This document shows positions 1 through 7,014 of a stretch of 54,640 bases of DNA, in pieces. Source of the DNA: Desulfofustis sp. PB-SRB1 (lineage in GTDB: Bacteria > Desulfobacterota > Desulfobulbia > Desulfobulbales > Desulfocapsaceae); NCBI GenBank assembly GCA_016722945.1, contig JAEQMT010000008.1, forward strand, positions 1 through 54,640, given 5' to 3'. How positions within the stretch are numbered: position 1 is the first letter of the stretch; each line of letters starts with the position of its first letter. The notes below the pieces were generated by a model that was given only the letters and a program-made list of their open reading frames with translations, did no database searches and was not told where the DNA came from. The position numbers were made by a program, and so were the translations under genes.

Positions 1-282
1 TTTTGGATGCCAAAATAGCGAAGAGCCGCACTCTGAGCAAAACCCACGGAAAACATTCGGAGTTTCATCAGCAGATGATTTATACCATTTTAAACCTTTC
101 TCTTCGGTAATGTGCAAATTTTCATACTCAATTCTTAAATAAGCACCAAAATTCCCGTGAAATTTTCTGCATTTTGAACAATGGCAATTTACTATACCTC
201 TCAGTTCATCATGAATTTCAAATTGAACTTGGCCACACAAACAACTACCTGAAGTTATTTTTGAAACATGATCACTTTTCAT
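1..282 (-). CDS. GFA-family (CENP-V/GFA domain) protein, 3' end cut by the window
   Basis: The - strand reading frame starts at ATG 280-282, 8-9 bases after a GGAG ribosome site, and runs off the window after 94 codons. It shows the full set of zinc-ligand motifs of the glutathione-dependent formaldehyde-activating (GFA) family: SCLCG near the start, NCHCSKCR in the middle, and FCSECGSS near the cut end. Members bind structural and catalytic zinc and include S-(hydroxymethyl)glutathione synthases, but most are uncharacterised, so the substrate is unknown. It lies immediately downstream, in the cassette direction, of an attC-like site (310-385), so it is read as an integron cassette gene with a short leader. 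Base composition is AT-rich, unlike the phn genes. Confidence 0.85.
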   Translation of the reverse strand, partial: MKSDHVSKITSGSCLCGQVQFEIHDELRGIVNCHCSKCRKFHGNFGAYLRIEYENLHITEEKGLKWYKSSADETPNVFRGFCSECGSSLFWHPK

Positions 283-309
283 TTTCTATACTCCGGTCAC
301 ATATTAGCC

Positions 310-385
310 AGCTAACGATCTGAGTGACCGTTTTTCAATGGCCGTTCGCGGCCATTGAAAATACGTGTCGACTCACTGGTTCGCT
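310..385 (-). other. integron attC recombination site (serine-hydrolase cassette)
   Basis: This 76-bp imperfect palindrome is centred on a GGCCG/CGGCC hairpin (about 335-362). On the - strand it begins AGCGAAC (385-379) and ends GTTAGCT (316-310). The opening heptamer is the exact complement of GTTCGCT, the core at which the serine-hydrolase cassette begins (1437-1431), as expected for one cassette's own two ends. The hydrolase stop codon (373-375) lies inside the site, a usual cassette arrangement. The GTTAGCT end departs from the GTTRRRY consensus at one base, so function is not certain. Confidence 0.65.
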
Positions 386-1419
386 TCTTGTTGTTTCAGA
401 TACCTGATGCCGAGGAAAGCGCATGCCTCATCACACTTCGGCAGGCTTTCTTCCGCGTCCATGTTACAGACAGCCACTACACCGAAGTCTATCTTGGGGG
501 CAAGCCACATTACAGAGTAGAAGGTTCCGTCAGAACCGGCGTGGGTTAGCGCGCTTCCGTTTGCCCAAGGTCGCTCCAACACGCACCAACCAAGCGCATA
601 ACCGCCATCTGGGCTTGCTGGACGATGAAGGAATGCAAGCTCATCCTTCCCCAGCACCGCACCTGCTCTGCTTCCAAGATGAAACCCAACGTACCTTGCG
701 AAATCAAGAATGGAGCAGTGAATGTCTCCTGCAGGAACCAAAGCAACTGGACAGTCTCCTCCGGGTTGCGGGTCGACGGGGGCAGGATTGTGGCCATACG
801 GCTGATCAATCCTGCCGTTCGTGGCTGGTGCATGGAAACCCGCAGAGCGCATAGACAGGGGTGCAAACAGCTTGTCTCGCAGCAACTCCTCGTATGGCGT
901 ACCCGAGACGGATTCCAGCATCGCGCCAGCTACTGCATATCCGATATTGGCGTATTGATAGGTTGTGCCCGGAGGGTGCTGCGCAGGCATTCTCAAGGTA
1001 TCTTCTGCAAGCTGTCGTCGCTGTGATTCTGGCGCTCCTCTCAGCAGTCGCAGCTCTTCCCATGACTCCTCCCCTGGACATCCCGCCGAGTGAGACAACA
1101 ACTGATGCAAAGTGACAGCTTTGTAGTCATCGTGAATGCTGAGATCTGAAAACGCTTCCGCAAGCGTTGTCTGCCACGCGATCTTCCCTTCCGAGACGAG
1201 AATGGCGGCAAGCGTGGCGGTCATAGACTTGCCACACGAGCCAATGTGATACTTGTCTTGCATGGTGACCTGCGCGGTACTTCCCCTCTTTCTGACTCCA
1301 CTTGCCCCTGCAGCGACAAGTTGACCATGCGAGATCGCCGCAGCCGCCAGGGATGGGAATTCAGTGTCAGCAATCATCCCGGCAAGATCTGCCGAGATGT
1401 CGGCAAAAGGTTTCTTCAT
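373..1419 (-). CDS. serine hydrolase of the beta-lactamase/class C PBP-like family (cassette gene)
   Basis: This 348-residue protein has the beta-lactamase-related hydrolase triad: S61-C-G-K64 (nucleophile serine and general base), Y156-A-N158, and H293-A-G295 replacing the KTG box. Esterases, D-aminopeptidases and class C-like enzymes share this fold, so clinical beta-lactamase activity is not implied. No clear signal peptide is seen, suggesting a cytoplasmic location. A longer in-frame start at 1521 exists, but those 34 residues would be encoded by the attC site of the preceding cassette (1431-1490). The ATG at 1417-1419, about 12 bases inside the cassette boundary, is therefore preferred. 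The gene ends inside the attC at 310-385. Family assignment is firm; substrate is unknown. Confidence 0.85.
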   Translation of the reverse strand: MKKPFADISADLAGMIADTEFPSLAAAAISHGQLVAAGASGVRKRGSTAQVTMQDKYHIGSCGKSMTATLAAILVSEGKIAWQTTLAEAFSDLSIHDDYKAVTLHQLLSHSAGCPGEESWEELRLLRGAPESQRRQLAEDTLRMPAQHPPGTTYQYANIGYAVAGAMLESVSGTPYEELLRDKLFAPLSMRSAGFHAPATNGRIDQPYGHNPAPVDPQPGGDCPVALVPAGDIHCSILDFARYVGFHLGSRAGAVLGKDELAFLHRPASPDGGYALGWCVLERPWANGSALTHAGSDGTFYSVMWLAPKIDFGVVAVCNMDAEESLPKCDEACAFLGIRYLKQQEANQ

Positions 1420-1430
1420 GTCGTTTCTCA

Positions 1431-1490
1431 AGCGAACGCCGCCAATAACCGGCGAGTTTTTTGTGTCCGCGTTAATTGGCATTGTTGGAC
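1431..1490 (-). other. integron attC recombination site (cassette holding the IS91-type element)
   Basis: This 60-bp imperfect palindrome reads, on the - strand, from GTCCAAC (1490-1484) to GTTCGCT (1437-1431). The inner arms GCCAATTAACGCGG and its counterpart around 1438-1454 pair imperfectly, as attC arms do. Its first heptamer GTCCAAC is the exact complement of GTTGGAC, the core ending the attC at 3859-3919. Both therefore belong to the two ends of one cassette, now occupied by the IS91-type element. The site provides the left boundary of the serine-hydrolase cassette. Confidence 0.75.
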
Positions 1491-1627
1491 GAAGCCGCTC
1501 CGCGGCAGGTCTTTGATTCACGCTCCTGTTGAAATTACTACCTTCCTGGTATTTTCTTACTCAAGTCACACCGGCAGTGCAATACCGCAGTGCCGGGCCG
1601 ATCAATGTTACTACACAGGAGGGTACG

Positions 1628-2540
1628 ATGAACTGCACCATGCCAAACGATCCCCATTTCAGCAAGTATTACCAGAAACATCTCAAATGTCTCAAACTCA
1701 ACGGCTTGCGGCCCAAAACCATAGACGCCTATACCAGGGCCATCAGGCGGATCGGTAACTATTTTGATTGCCCGATTGATACGCTCAGCTCAGATCAGTT
1801 ACTTGACTATTTTCACGATCTGCTTGAGTGCCGCTCATGGAGCGCGGTCAAGCTGGATCTGTACGGCTTGAAATTCTTCTATACGCACGTCCTTGAAAGG
1901 GCCTGGAGTGATCTGCCTCTGGTCAAGCCGCCACAAAACACACGCATCCCAGATATCTTGAGTCACGATCAACTCACGCAGCTCTTTGCCGCCACCACCA
2001 TCACCAGCTATAAGGTCTTTTTCTTCACCATATACAGCATGGGGTTGCGCCTTGGTGAGGGAATCGGGCTCACCACCGGTGATATTGATGCCACGACAAT
2101 GCGGGTTCATATTCGTAATGCCAAGGGTAATAAGGATCGGCTGGTGCCACTGCCTCAGAAAACCCTGGCCGTTCTCAGGTCGTTCTGGGCGCTGCACAAG
2201 CATCCACGCTTTCTCTTTCCCAGTCGAAAAAGAGGACTCAAGCATGCCCGGCTGGCTGATCGACCGCTTGATATGGGCGGCATCCAGGGTGCCATGAAAG
2301 CTGTCGTCACCCAGCTCGGCATAAAAAAAAATCTCATGCCATTCTCTGAGGCACAGCTATGCCACGCATCTGCTGGAAGCAGGTGTTGATCTGCTTGAGT
2401 TGCAACACATCCTCGGCCATGTCAGCATCCTGACCACCGCCAGATACACCCACCTTACCACTCACACCACCAACAGTGCCCGCCACGCGGTAAACACCCT
2501 TGCCGACAGCTTTGACATCAGCTGGGGGGCTGTGCCATGA
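1628..2540 (+). pseudogene. tyrosine recombinase/phage-type integrase, frameshifted in an A9 run
   Basis: The start is ATG 1628, 7 bases after GGAGG. The N-terminal SAM-like DNA-binding domain is followed by the catalytic domain: GLRLGE (first Arg), NAKGNKDRLVPLP (Lys), HSLRHS (His-x-x-Arg), LGHVS (His) and ARYTHL (Tyr nucleophile). The frame breaks in nine consecutive A residues (2323-2331). With eight A residues the protein would continue to a stop at 2538-2540, giving about 303 residues. That stop overlaps the transposase ATG (ATGA, 2537-2540), showing the two genes were coupled. As read, the product ends early, before the catalytic His, Arg and Tyr. A mutation, a sequencing error, or rescue by transcriptional slippage on A9 are all possible. 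Confidence 0.85.
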
Positions 2541-3619
2541 TCCTGCTCTCTACGATCATCAGCCGATTCAAAGATCGGTACCTGGCTACCTATCAGCACA
2601 CCATCCTTCCCAGCCATCTCAGGGCCTTGGATGCTCTGGCCCACTGCAGAGACCAGCACGGCCCGCACATGCTGGCCCAGTGCCCTGAAAAACAGTGCGG
2701 ACACGTACTCTACATCCCTCATTCATGTGGGCACCGGTTCTGTCCGCATTGTCAGAGCCATGAAAGTCAGCAGTGGATTGACAACCAACGAGCAAAGCTT
2801 CTGCCGGCACCATATTACCTGGTAACAGTTACCCTTCCCCGCCAACTCCGAGATCTGGCGTATAAAAATCAGCGGCGCGTCTATGCATGTATGTTTCAGG
2901 CCGTCAAGGAACTGCTTAAAACATTCACCAGAAATGACACAAAGCTCGGCGGCGATGCTGGATTTACCGCCATCTTACACACCCACGCACGAAATCTTGA
3001 CTATCATCCACACATTCATGTCATTGTTCCGGCCGCAAGCATCAACCGCATTACCCTGCTCTGGCGGGTTAAGTCAGGTAAATACCTCTTCAACCACACC
3101 GCGTTGGCCCAGGTCTTCAGGGCAAAGGTTCTTCATGGCCTTCGCCAGGAAAACCTCTGTCCGCCTCACAATAACCCTCAGCAGTGGGTTGTTGATTGCA
3201 AACATGTCGGCACTGGTGAAAAGGCGCTCGCCTATCTGGGCAGATATCTATATCGAGGGGTGATCCGAGAACAAGATATTCTCAGCTCTACCGATACCAC
3301 CGTCACCTACCGATATCTTCATGCCAAAACCGGGAAATACCGTACAAAAACAGTTGCCGGCGAGCAGTTTCTCGCTCTGTTGATGCGCCATGTGCTGCCG
3401 AAGGGCTTTCGCAGGACCAGGGACTACGGCTTTCTGCACCCGTGCAAAAAAAAGCTGATCAGGTTTTTGCAACTGGTGCTGCGGGTGCCGGGCTACAAGC
3501 TGGTGCCGAATAGCAATAAACGGCCGCCCATATCGTGCCCCCGCTGTGGCGCCCCGATGAAAATTATCATGACCATGCTACCACAGCCGCCGCCCGAAAA
3601 TACGCTCTGTCTTGCCTGA
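2537..3619 (+). CDS. IS91-family Y2 (HUH) transposase
   Basis: This 360-residue rolling-circle transposase begins with a zinc-binding region rich in Cys and His (C-x4-C then CGHRFCPHC, residues 49-72). The HUH metal motif HPHIH follows at 157-161, and the paired catalytic tyrosines Y233 and Y237 sit in [10 protein letters not shown]. These match the IS91/IS801 family, which nicks single-stranded DNA at oriIS and transfers it by a 5'-phosphotyrosine intermediate. Its start overlaps the end of the upstream tyrosine recombinase by four bases. The reading frame is intact, so this gene may still be active even though its partner is frameshifted. The C-terminal end has a CPRCG zinc knuckle. Confidence 0.93.
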   Translation: MILLSTIISRFKDRYLATYQHTILPSHLRALDALAHCRDQHGPHMLAQCPEKQCGHVLYIPHSCGHRFCPHCQSHESQQWIDNQRAKLLPAPYYLVTVTLPRQLRDLAYKNQRRVYACMFQAVKELLKTFTRNDTKLGGDAGFTAILHTHARNLDYHPHIHVIVPAASINRITLLWRVKSGKYLFNHTALAQVFRAKVLHGLRQENLCPPHNNPQQWVVDCKHVGTGEKALAYLGRYLYRGVIREQDILSSTDTTVTYRYLHAKTGKYRTKTVAGEQFLALLMRHVLPKGFRRTRDYGFLHPCKKKLIRFLQLVLRVPGYKLVPNSNKRPPISCPRCGAPMKIIMTMLPQPPPENTLCLA

Positions 3620-3672
3620 AAATCTACGGAGGGCCGCCTATACAAAACAAGACATCAGTGGCAGTGCAAAAA

Positions 3673-3730
3673 ACCGGCTTGAACCGGTAATGGATACGTG
3701 CGCCCACAAAAGCACCGGCCGGCACCGGTG
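3673..3730 (+). other. pair of hairpins downstream of the IS91 transposase
   Basis: Two short stem-loops follow the transposase: ACCGG/CCGGT at 3673-3688 with a 6-base loop, and CACCGG/CCGGTG at 3713-3730 with a 6-base loop. IS91-type elements carry stem-loops near the origin end downstream of the transposase, so this is a candidate oriIS region. No T-run follows either hairpin, so they are not obvious terminators. Confidence 0.4.
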
Positions 3731-3858
3731 TACCCTGGAGCTTTCTGAGCCACGTCTTAAAAACCAATTACGGCTGCCAAGCCCTGCTTTCGCTTCTTCA
3801 CAATCCCGTTAAAAAACCACTCCCTTAAAAAGCTATTTTCTAGGTGGCTGCCGGGCTC

Positions 3859-3919
3859 GTCCAACAAACGGTTCAGCTCGTGGCTCGTTCCTCGCACGAT
3901 CTAACCTTATTCGTTAGGC
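3859..3919 (-). other. integron attC recombination site (nuclease-like cassette)
   Basis: This 61-bp imperfect palindrome reads on the - strand from GCCTAAC (3919-3913) to GTTGGAC (3865-3859). Both ends fit the RYYYAAC...GTTRRRY consensus. The arms contain complementary L-type boxes (GGTT and AACC) and a bulged middle. The stop codon of the upstream gene is the TAA within GCCTAAC, a hallmark of cassette genes. The first heptamer is the exact complement of GTTAGGC, where this cassette begins at 4864-4858. This is the clearest attC in the window. Confidence 0.9.
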
Positions 3920-4843
3920 CTTGCCGTTGATTTTTCGCAATAAAACGTGTGTTTCTCCAGTTTCTGAAAGTTTGTTAAATGAGATTTCAAGAGTATTGCC
4001 ATCGACGTCAAAGTTAAAATTTGCAGTTGTCGCAATATCTTCACTGCCTGACAAGTTGTGATATTTTTTTACCGCCGCAATCGGTACTTCCTCCAATGTT
4101 ACAGAAATTTCTCCATGAAATAGAATTTCTTTGATGCGCACATTACCCTTTGAGGTTTTAACGAAATAATGGCTTTCATCTTTTGGATACGCGACTCTGA
4201 GCTTGATAGGCTTAGTTCCGCCTTGGGGGATTAATGGGTCGTAAAGGCCTTCAATTGAATTAATGGCTGACTGAAATGCCGTAACAACAGTTATGGTACT
4301 ATCATGGTCAGTAGAACTCAAAATGGGGATATTCATCCCTTGGTTTTTTAGTTTTTCCTTAACAGCATTTCGGGACTCCTCCGGCTCATTTGGGTCGACT
4401 AACAGTGTTGCATTTTCGAGTTTTCCTCCTCTCTTGAAGAGGGACATTGTTTCTATTAAAAACCAATCCCTAATTTGTTCTAAATTTGATTCTGTAACTG
4501 TGCGAATTTCGATGTCTGCCTCTTTCGCATAGGATATTGCCCCTTCCGCAAAACCAGTTGTTGATACGGCAATAACTTTATTAAATTTAAATCTATCTCT
4601 TCTCCCAACTAATTGTTCAATCCATGAGCCTGGTGCTGCCCCTTGCGTTGGTCTATCTCTGCATTCAATAAGCCACTTCAAATTCGTTGAGCCAACTTTT
4701 CCCTCTATTTCTATATCGAACTCCGCAATTTGAATACCTTCGTCATTGAATACTTTTTCATTTGAGATGATTTTGAATTCATGAGGTAAAAGTATTTTTT
4801 CTATTTGCCTTATGAATGACTCTAAAATCTTGCCTGTATTCAT
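3914..4843 (-). CDS. restriction-endonuclease-like (Mrr-like fold) protein, integron cassette gene
   Basis: This 309-residue protein has an N-terminal region resembling PD-(D/E)xK nucleases of the Mrr type. An acidic residue D43 lies in AEFDIEIEG, a strand ends in WLIECR (E60-C-R62), and a later segment KVIAVSTTGF resembles the strand after the active site. The usual ExK lysine is replaced by Arg, so catalysis is uncertain. The C-terminal half (about 150-309) is unrecognised. The start has GGAAG just upstream, 14 bases after the cassette core GTTAGGC, and the stop lies in the cassette's own attC. A defence role is plausible because integron cassettes often carry anti-phage genes, but that is inference. 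AT-rich composition fits foreign origin. Confidence 0.65.
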   Translation of the reverse strand: MNTGKILESFIRQIEKILLPHEFKIISNEKVFNDEGIQIAEFDIEIEGKVGSTNLKWLIECRDRPTQGAAPGSWIEQLVGRRDRFKFNKVIAVSTTGFAEGAISYAKEADIEIRTVTESNLEQIRDWFLIETMSLFKRGGKLENATLLVDPNEPEESRNAVKEKLKNQGMNIPILSSTDHDSTITVVTAFQSAINSIEGLYDPLIPQGGTKPIKLRVAYPKDESHYFVKTSKGNVRIKEILFHGEISVTLEEVPIAAVKKYHNLSGSEDIATTANFNFDVDGNTLEISFNKLSETGETHVLLRKINGKA

Positions 4844-4857
4844 GACTTCCTTTTGTA

Positions 4858-4905
4858 GCCTAACGCAGAGTTCAGCGGTTCATCCGCTGAAATGAATGGT
4901 TGTGG
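4858..4905 (-). other. integron attC recombination site (membrane-protein cassette)
   Basis: This short 48-bp palindrome reads on the - strand from CCACAAC (4905-4899) to GTTAGGC (4864-4858). The stem TTCAGCGG/CCGCTGAA closes on a 5-base loop. GTTAGGC fits the GTTRRRY core. CCACAAC departs from RYYYAAC at one base, but its exact complement GTTGTGG occurs at 5463-5457, where this cassette should begin. The site follows the stop codon of the membrane protein gene by about 15 bases. Confidence 0.65.
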
Positions 4906-4920
4906 TAATTGTATTTTTCA

Positions 4921-5382
4921 TCATCCTATTCTGAGTATTGCAAACCATGCCAAAAGCACAAATGACGCGAGAAAGCAAATTACTGATAGATAGTGCGACC
5001 AAGCATATATTTTTTTTTGAAAAATTAAAGAGTTTTTGGGATTGCTCAAGGACTCCAGAGCCTTCTCAGCCCCAAGTCTTTTCACTTCCAGAATAATACT
5101 ATTTACTTTGTCAAGGTGAACTTGGTAACGACCATAAAGTGCTGTTAATCCAAACACAATATTCAGGAGCATCAGAAACACTGTTGCGCGAAGAAGAGTT
5201 GCGAGATTTGATTGCAGACCCGTTTGTGGATATAGTGTTGTTACCAATGTCAGCATTACCGCAGAAACAGATATTATTATCTTGTAAAGATCAGGGATGT
5301 TCTTTGAATATTCCTTCTTCTGCTCAAGGATGTTTTTCCATAATATCTGCGAGGCATCATCGTGATTCATTTCCTCATCCAT
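4921..5382 (-). CDS. small cassette-encoded membrane protein, unknown function
   Basis: This 153-residue protein is not recognised. It has a charged N-terminal stretch of about 30 residues, then hydrophobic segments around 33-52 and 66-86, a charged linker, and a last hydrophobic segment near the C-terminus (about 128-148). Three membrane passes are likely. A longer frame starts at TTG 5493, but the cassette boundary (GTTGTGG core, 5463-5457) lies inside that extension, so the ATG at 5380-5382 is chosen. No strong ribosome site precedes it. It is the first cassette after the presumed attI, the position best served by an integron promoter. Confidence 0.6.
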   Translation of the reverse strand: MDEEMNHDDASQILWKNILEQKKEYSKNIPDLYKIIISVSAVMLTLVTTLYPQTGLQSNLATLLRATVFLMLLNIVFGLTALYGRYQVHLDKVNSIILEVKRLGAEKALESLSNPKNSLIFQKKIYAWSHYLSVICFLASFVLLAWFAILRIG

Positions 5383-5456
5383 AGCAAGTAATTCTGTAGA
5401 AACTTTAAAAGTAACAGTAGTGAGTGTTCTGCAGAATGATAGTTCCAGCCAATAAC

Positions 5457-5619
5457 CCACAACTGGCTCCAGGAACTGCTCTATCAAACCCAAATAACCT
5501 ATTGATTATTCCATACAAAAGATTTGGTTGCATTTACAAGTTGTTAGTGCTATCATTCCGCATAATTACTCAAAAAATCATGTTCTACACTCATATACTA
5601 TATCCTTGAGGATACTTTC
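5457..5619 (-). promoter_or_regulatory. presumed attI and promoter region of the integron
   Basis: This stretch lies between the start of the divergent integrase remnant (5620) and the first cassette. The heptamer GTTGTGG on the - strand (5463-5457) complements the CCACAAC that opens the attC at 4899-4905, marking the attI/cassette crossover. The rest should hold attI, the cassette promoter and the integrase promoter. A TTGTAA with AT-rich sequence downstream (about 5553-5520 on the - strand) is a possible cassette promoter, but it is weak evidence. No clear LexA box was seen. Confidence 0.5.
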
Positions 5620-6113
5620 ATGTTGGTTGTTCCATAAGCTGTTCGAGATGGTTATGGCGAATTTCTAATCGGCAAGGGTATCACTCATCAGGACCAGTAT
5701 ACCTGCCAAAAGTGGCTGCGCTTCTATGTGGACTTCTGCAGCAAATACCAGCATGACGCCACATCTTCTGGGAGCCTGGATGCTTTCTTGATTAAATTGA
5801 CGGAAAAAAAACAGCCTCACCAGCAAAAAAATCTCGCCCAAAAGGCAGTCCGTTTCACCAAAGCTTCATGGCGCAAGGCTCCCCCGAACAAGGCTCAGAA
5901 AGCCAAACAGACTTGAAGATTGCTCGCACCCAGAAAGGTATTCCACCCACCATTACCGAGAAAATACCAGACTCCTCAAGTAATGTAAACGTCGGTGAAG
6001 GGGATCAAACCGCTGATATGCCAAACATTCACGTTGCTTCACCTGGCTGTTCATGGGCCGCGGTCTACAAGGGGCTTGAACGTGCCATACGTATCTGGCA
6101 CTACTGCCAAAAA
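5620..6113 (+). pseudogene. intI: integron integrase (IntI, long form), nonsense-mutated, frameshifted and truncated
   Basis: ATG 5620 has TGAGGA about 8 bases upstream. Codon 6 is a TAA (5635-5637), after which the frame reads through a SAM-like domain (YGEFLIGKGIT, KWLRFYVDFCSKY, SLDAFLIKLTEKKQ). That matches the extra N-terminal domain of long integron integrases. A frameshift near 5900 moves the rest to another frame, where SWAAVYKGLERAIRIWHYCQK matches the start of the normal core-binding domain. Similarity stops at about 6113, and the catalytic Arg-His-Arg-Tyr domain is absent. The gene diverges from the cassette array, the standard IntI geometry. At least three independent lesions make it dead. 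Identification as IntI rests on remembered family patterns and the adjacent attC sites. Confidence 0.82.
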
Positions 6114-6132
6114 AGGATGTGCATGTTTTTAC

Positions 6133-6933
6133 CTAATTTTCCAATCTGCTCATTCTGGTCTTGATGAGTGAGGCAAGGCTCAAGAAGTCGCCCGGATAAT
6201 CGCTGACCCGCTGGACGCACTCCACTCCCAGATATCCTGTATAGCCGGTAGAGTGCAGCCCGTAGAGCAGCGCGCTGAAGTCGATGGTGCCGTCTCCCGG
6301 GATCAGATGCTCGTCCACTTCGCCATGGTTGTCGTGGATGTGCAGGGAAGAAATTTTGTTAAGATAGGCGGGAAGGTAGTTGTCCCACACCCCGTACTTC
6401 TCGGCATGGCCGGTGTCAAAGCAGAGGGTGAGGCCGTCCACCTCGGCGAGCAGGGTTTCGATGATGGGCAGTGAATAGGGTTCGTCGATATTTTCAACGG
6501 CAATTTTCACACCATAGGTGTTACCGAAGGCAACCAGCACGCGGTAGCTTGTGATCAGCTGGTCGAGATATTTGGGGGTGGCGATATCGGCGGGAAAATC
6601 CTTGTTTATGGCGTGGACGATTACCGTCGCGGCCTTCAAAGCGGCACCACTAGTGATGACGCTTTTCATGAGCCCCATGGAAATATGGTACAGCTCGGTG
6701 CTCGAATCATACAGCACCGCCAACCGGAACGGGGCATGCACCCAGTCCACCGCGAGCCCATGCCCGGTGATCTGCTCATTGAGCAGCTCCGTCTCTGAAG
6801 GGGCGGTGGCCAGCAGATGCCTGATCTGCGAGGTGCCGAGATTGACCGCCGGTATGCCGGCCTCGGCAACGGCGTGAAGCCGCTCTGCGAGGGTGCCCGA
6901 TTCCGCGTATTCCAGGGAGAGTGAAATCTTCAT
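6133..6933 (-). CDS. sugar phosphate isomerase/epimerase-like TIM-barrel protein, last gene of the phn operon
   Basis: This 266-residue protein of the xylose isomerase-like TIM-barrel family (AP endonuclease 2 superfamily) has the expected metal-binding pattern. VENID carries the first Glu, CFDTGHAE the Asp and His, SLHIHDNHGE the His pair, and GVECVQ the last Glu. Members isomerise or epimerise sugars or related polyols using divalent metal. ATG 6931-6933 follows GAGGAA by a few bases. The gene lies 78 bases after phnL on the same strand and is likely co-transcribed. A role on the ribose phosphate released by C-P lyase chemistry is an attractive inference with no direct support. The 3' side borders the broken integron integrase. 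Confidence 0.8.
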   Translation of the reverse strand: MKISLSLEYAESGTLAERLHAVAEAGIPAVNLGTSQIRHLLATAPSETELLNEQITGHGLAVDWVHAPFRLAVLYDSSTELYHISMGLMKSVITSGAALKAATVIVHAINKDFPADIATPKYLDQLITSYRVLVAFGNTYGVKIAVENIDEPYSLPIIETLLAEVDGLTLCFDTGHAEKYGVWDNYLPAYLNKISSLHIHDNHGEVDEHLIPGDGTIDFSALLYGLHSTGYTGYLGVECVQRVSDYPGDFLSLASLIKTRMSRLEN

Positions 6934-7014
6934 CAATTCCTCGCGCTGTGGTTGGATGAATGGTGGGAAGGTTGTGCCTCTGGTGGATCAGACAGTGAGC
7001 TGGTGGCCGACTGG

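Larger units (their letters stand above)
1491..3858 (+). mobile_element. IS91-type element with tyrosine recombinase and Y2 transposase, inside an integron cassette
   Basis: Two translationally coupled genes (tyrosine recombinase 1628-2540, IS91 transposase 2537-3619) lie between two attC sites. IS91-type elements move by rolling-circle transposition and have no terminal inverted repeats, so exact ends cannot be read. The coordinates given are the inner cassette limits, not proven element ends. Hairpins that could belong to the element's terminal regions occur at 1571-1596 (CCGGCA/TGCCGG) and at 3673-3730. It is inserted antisense to the cassette direction. The pairing of a tyrosine recombinase gene with an IS91-like transposase recurs in environmental bacteria (family knowledge). 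Confidence 0.7.

Noticed and set aside
2318-2345. Programmed -1 ribosomal frameshift on the A9 run in the tyrosine recombinase
   Set aside because: The -1 frame reaches TGA within six codons. The catalytic end lies in the +1 frame, so a missing A or transcriptional slippage fits, but a -1 shift does not.
3612-3812. Small + strand open frame after the IS91 transposase
   Set aside because: It overlaps the transposase end and crosses two hairpins, with no ribosome site and no recognisable domain. It is better read as terminal element sequence.
5525-5560. A further attC or cassette near GTTGTTAGTGC upstream of the integrase
   Set aside because: No matching complementary heptamer or palindromic arms were found, and the position is that of attI and promoters.
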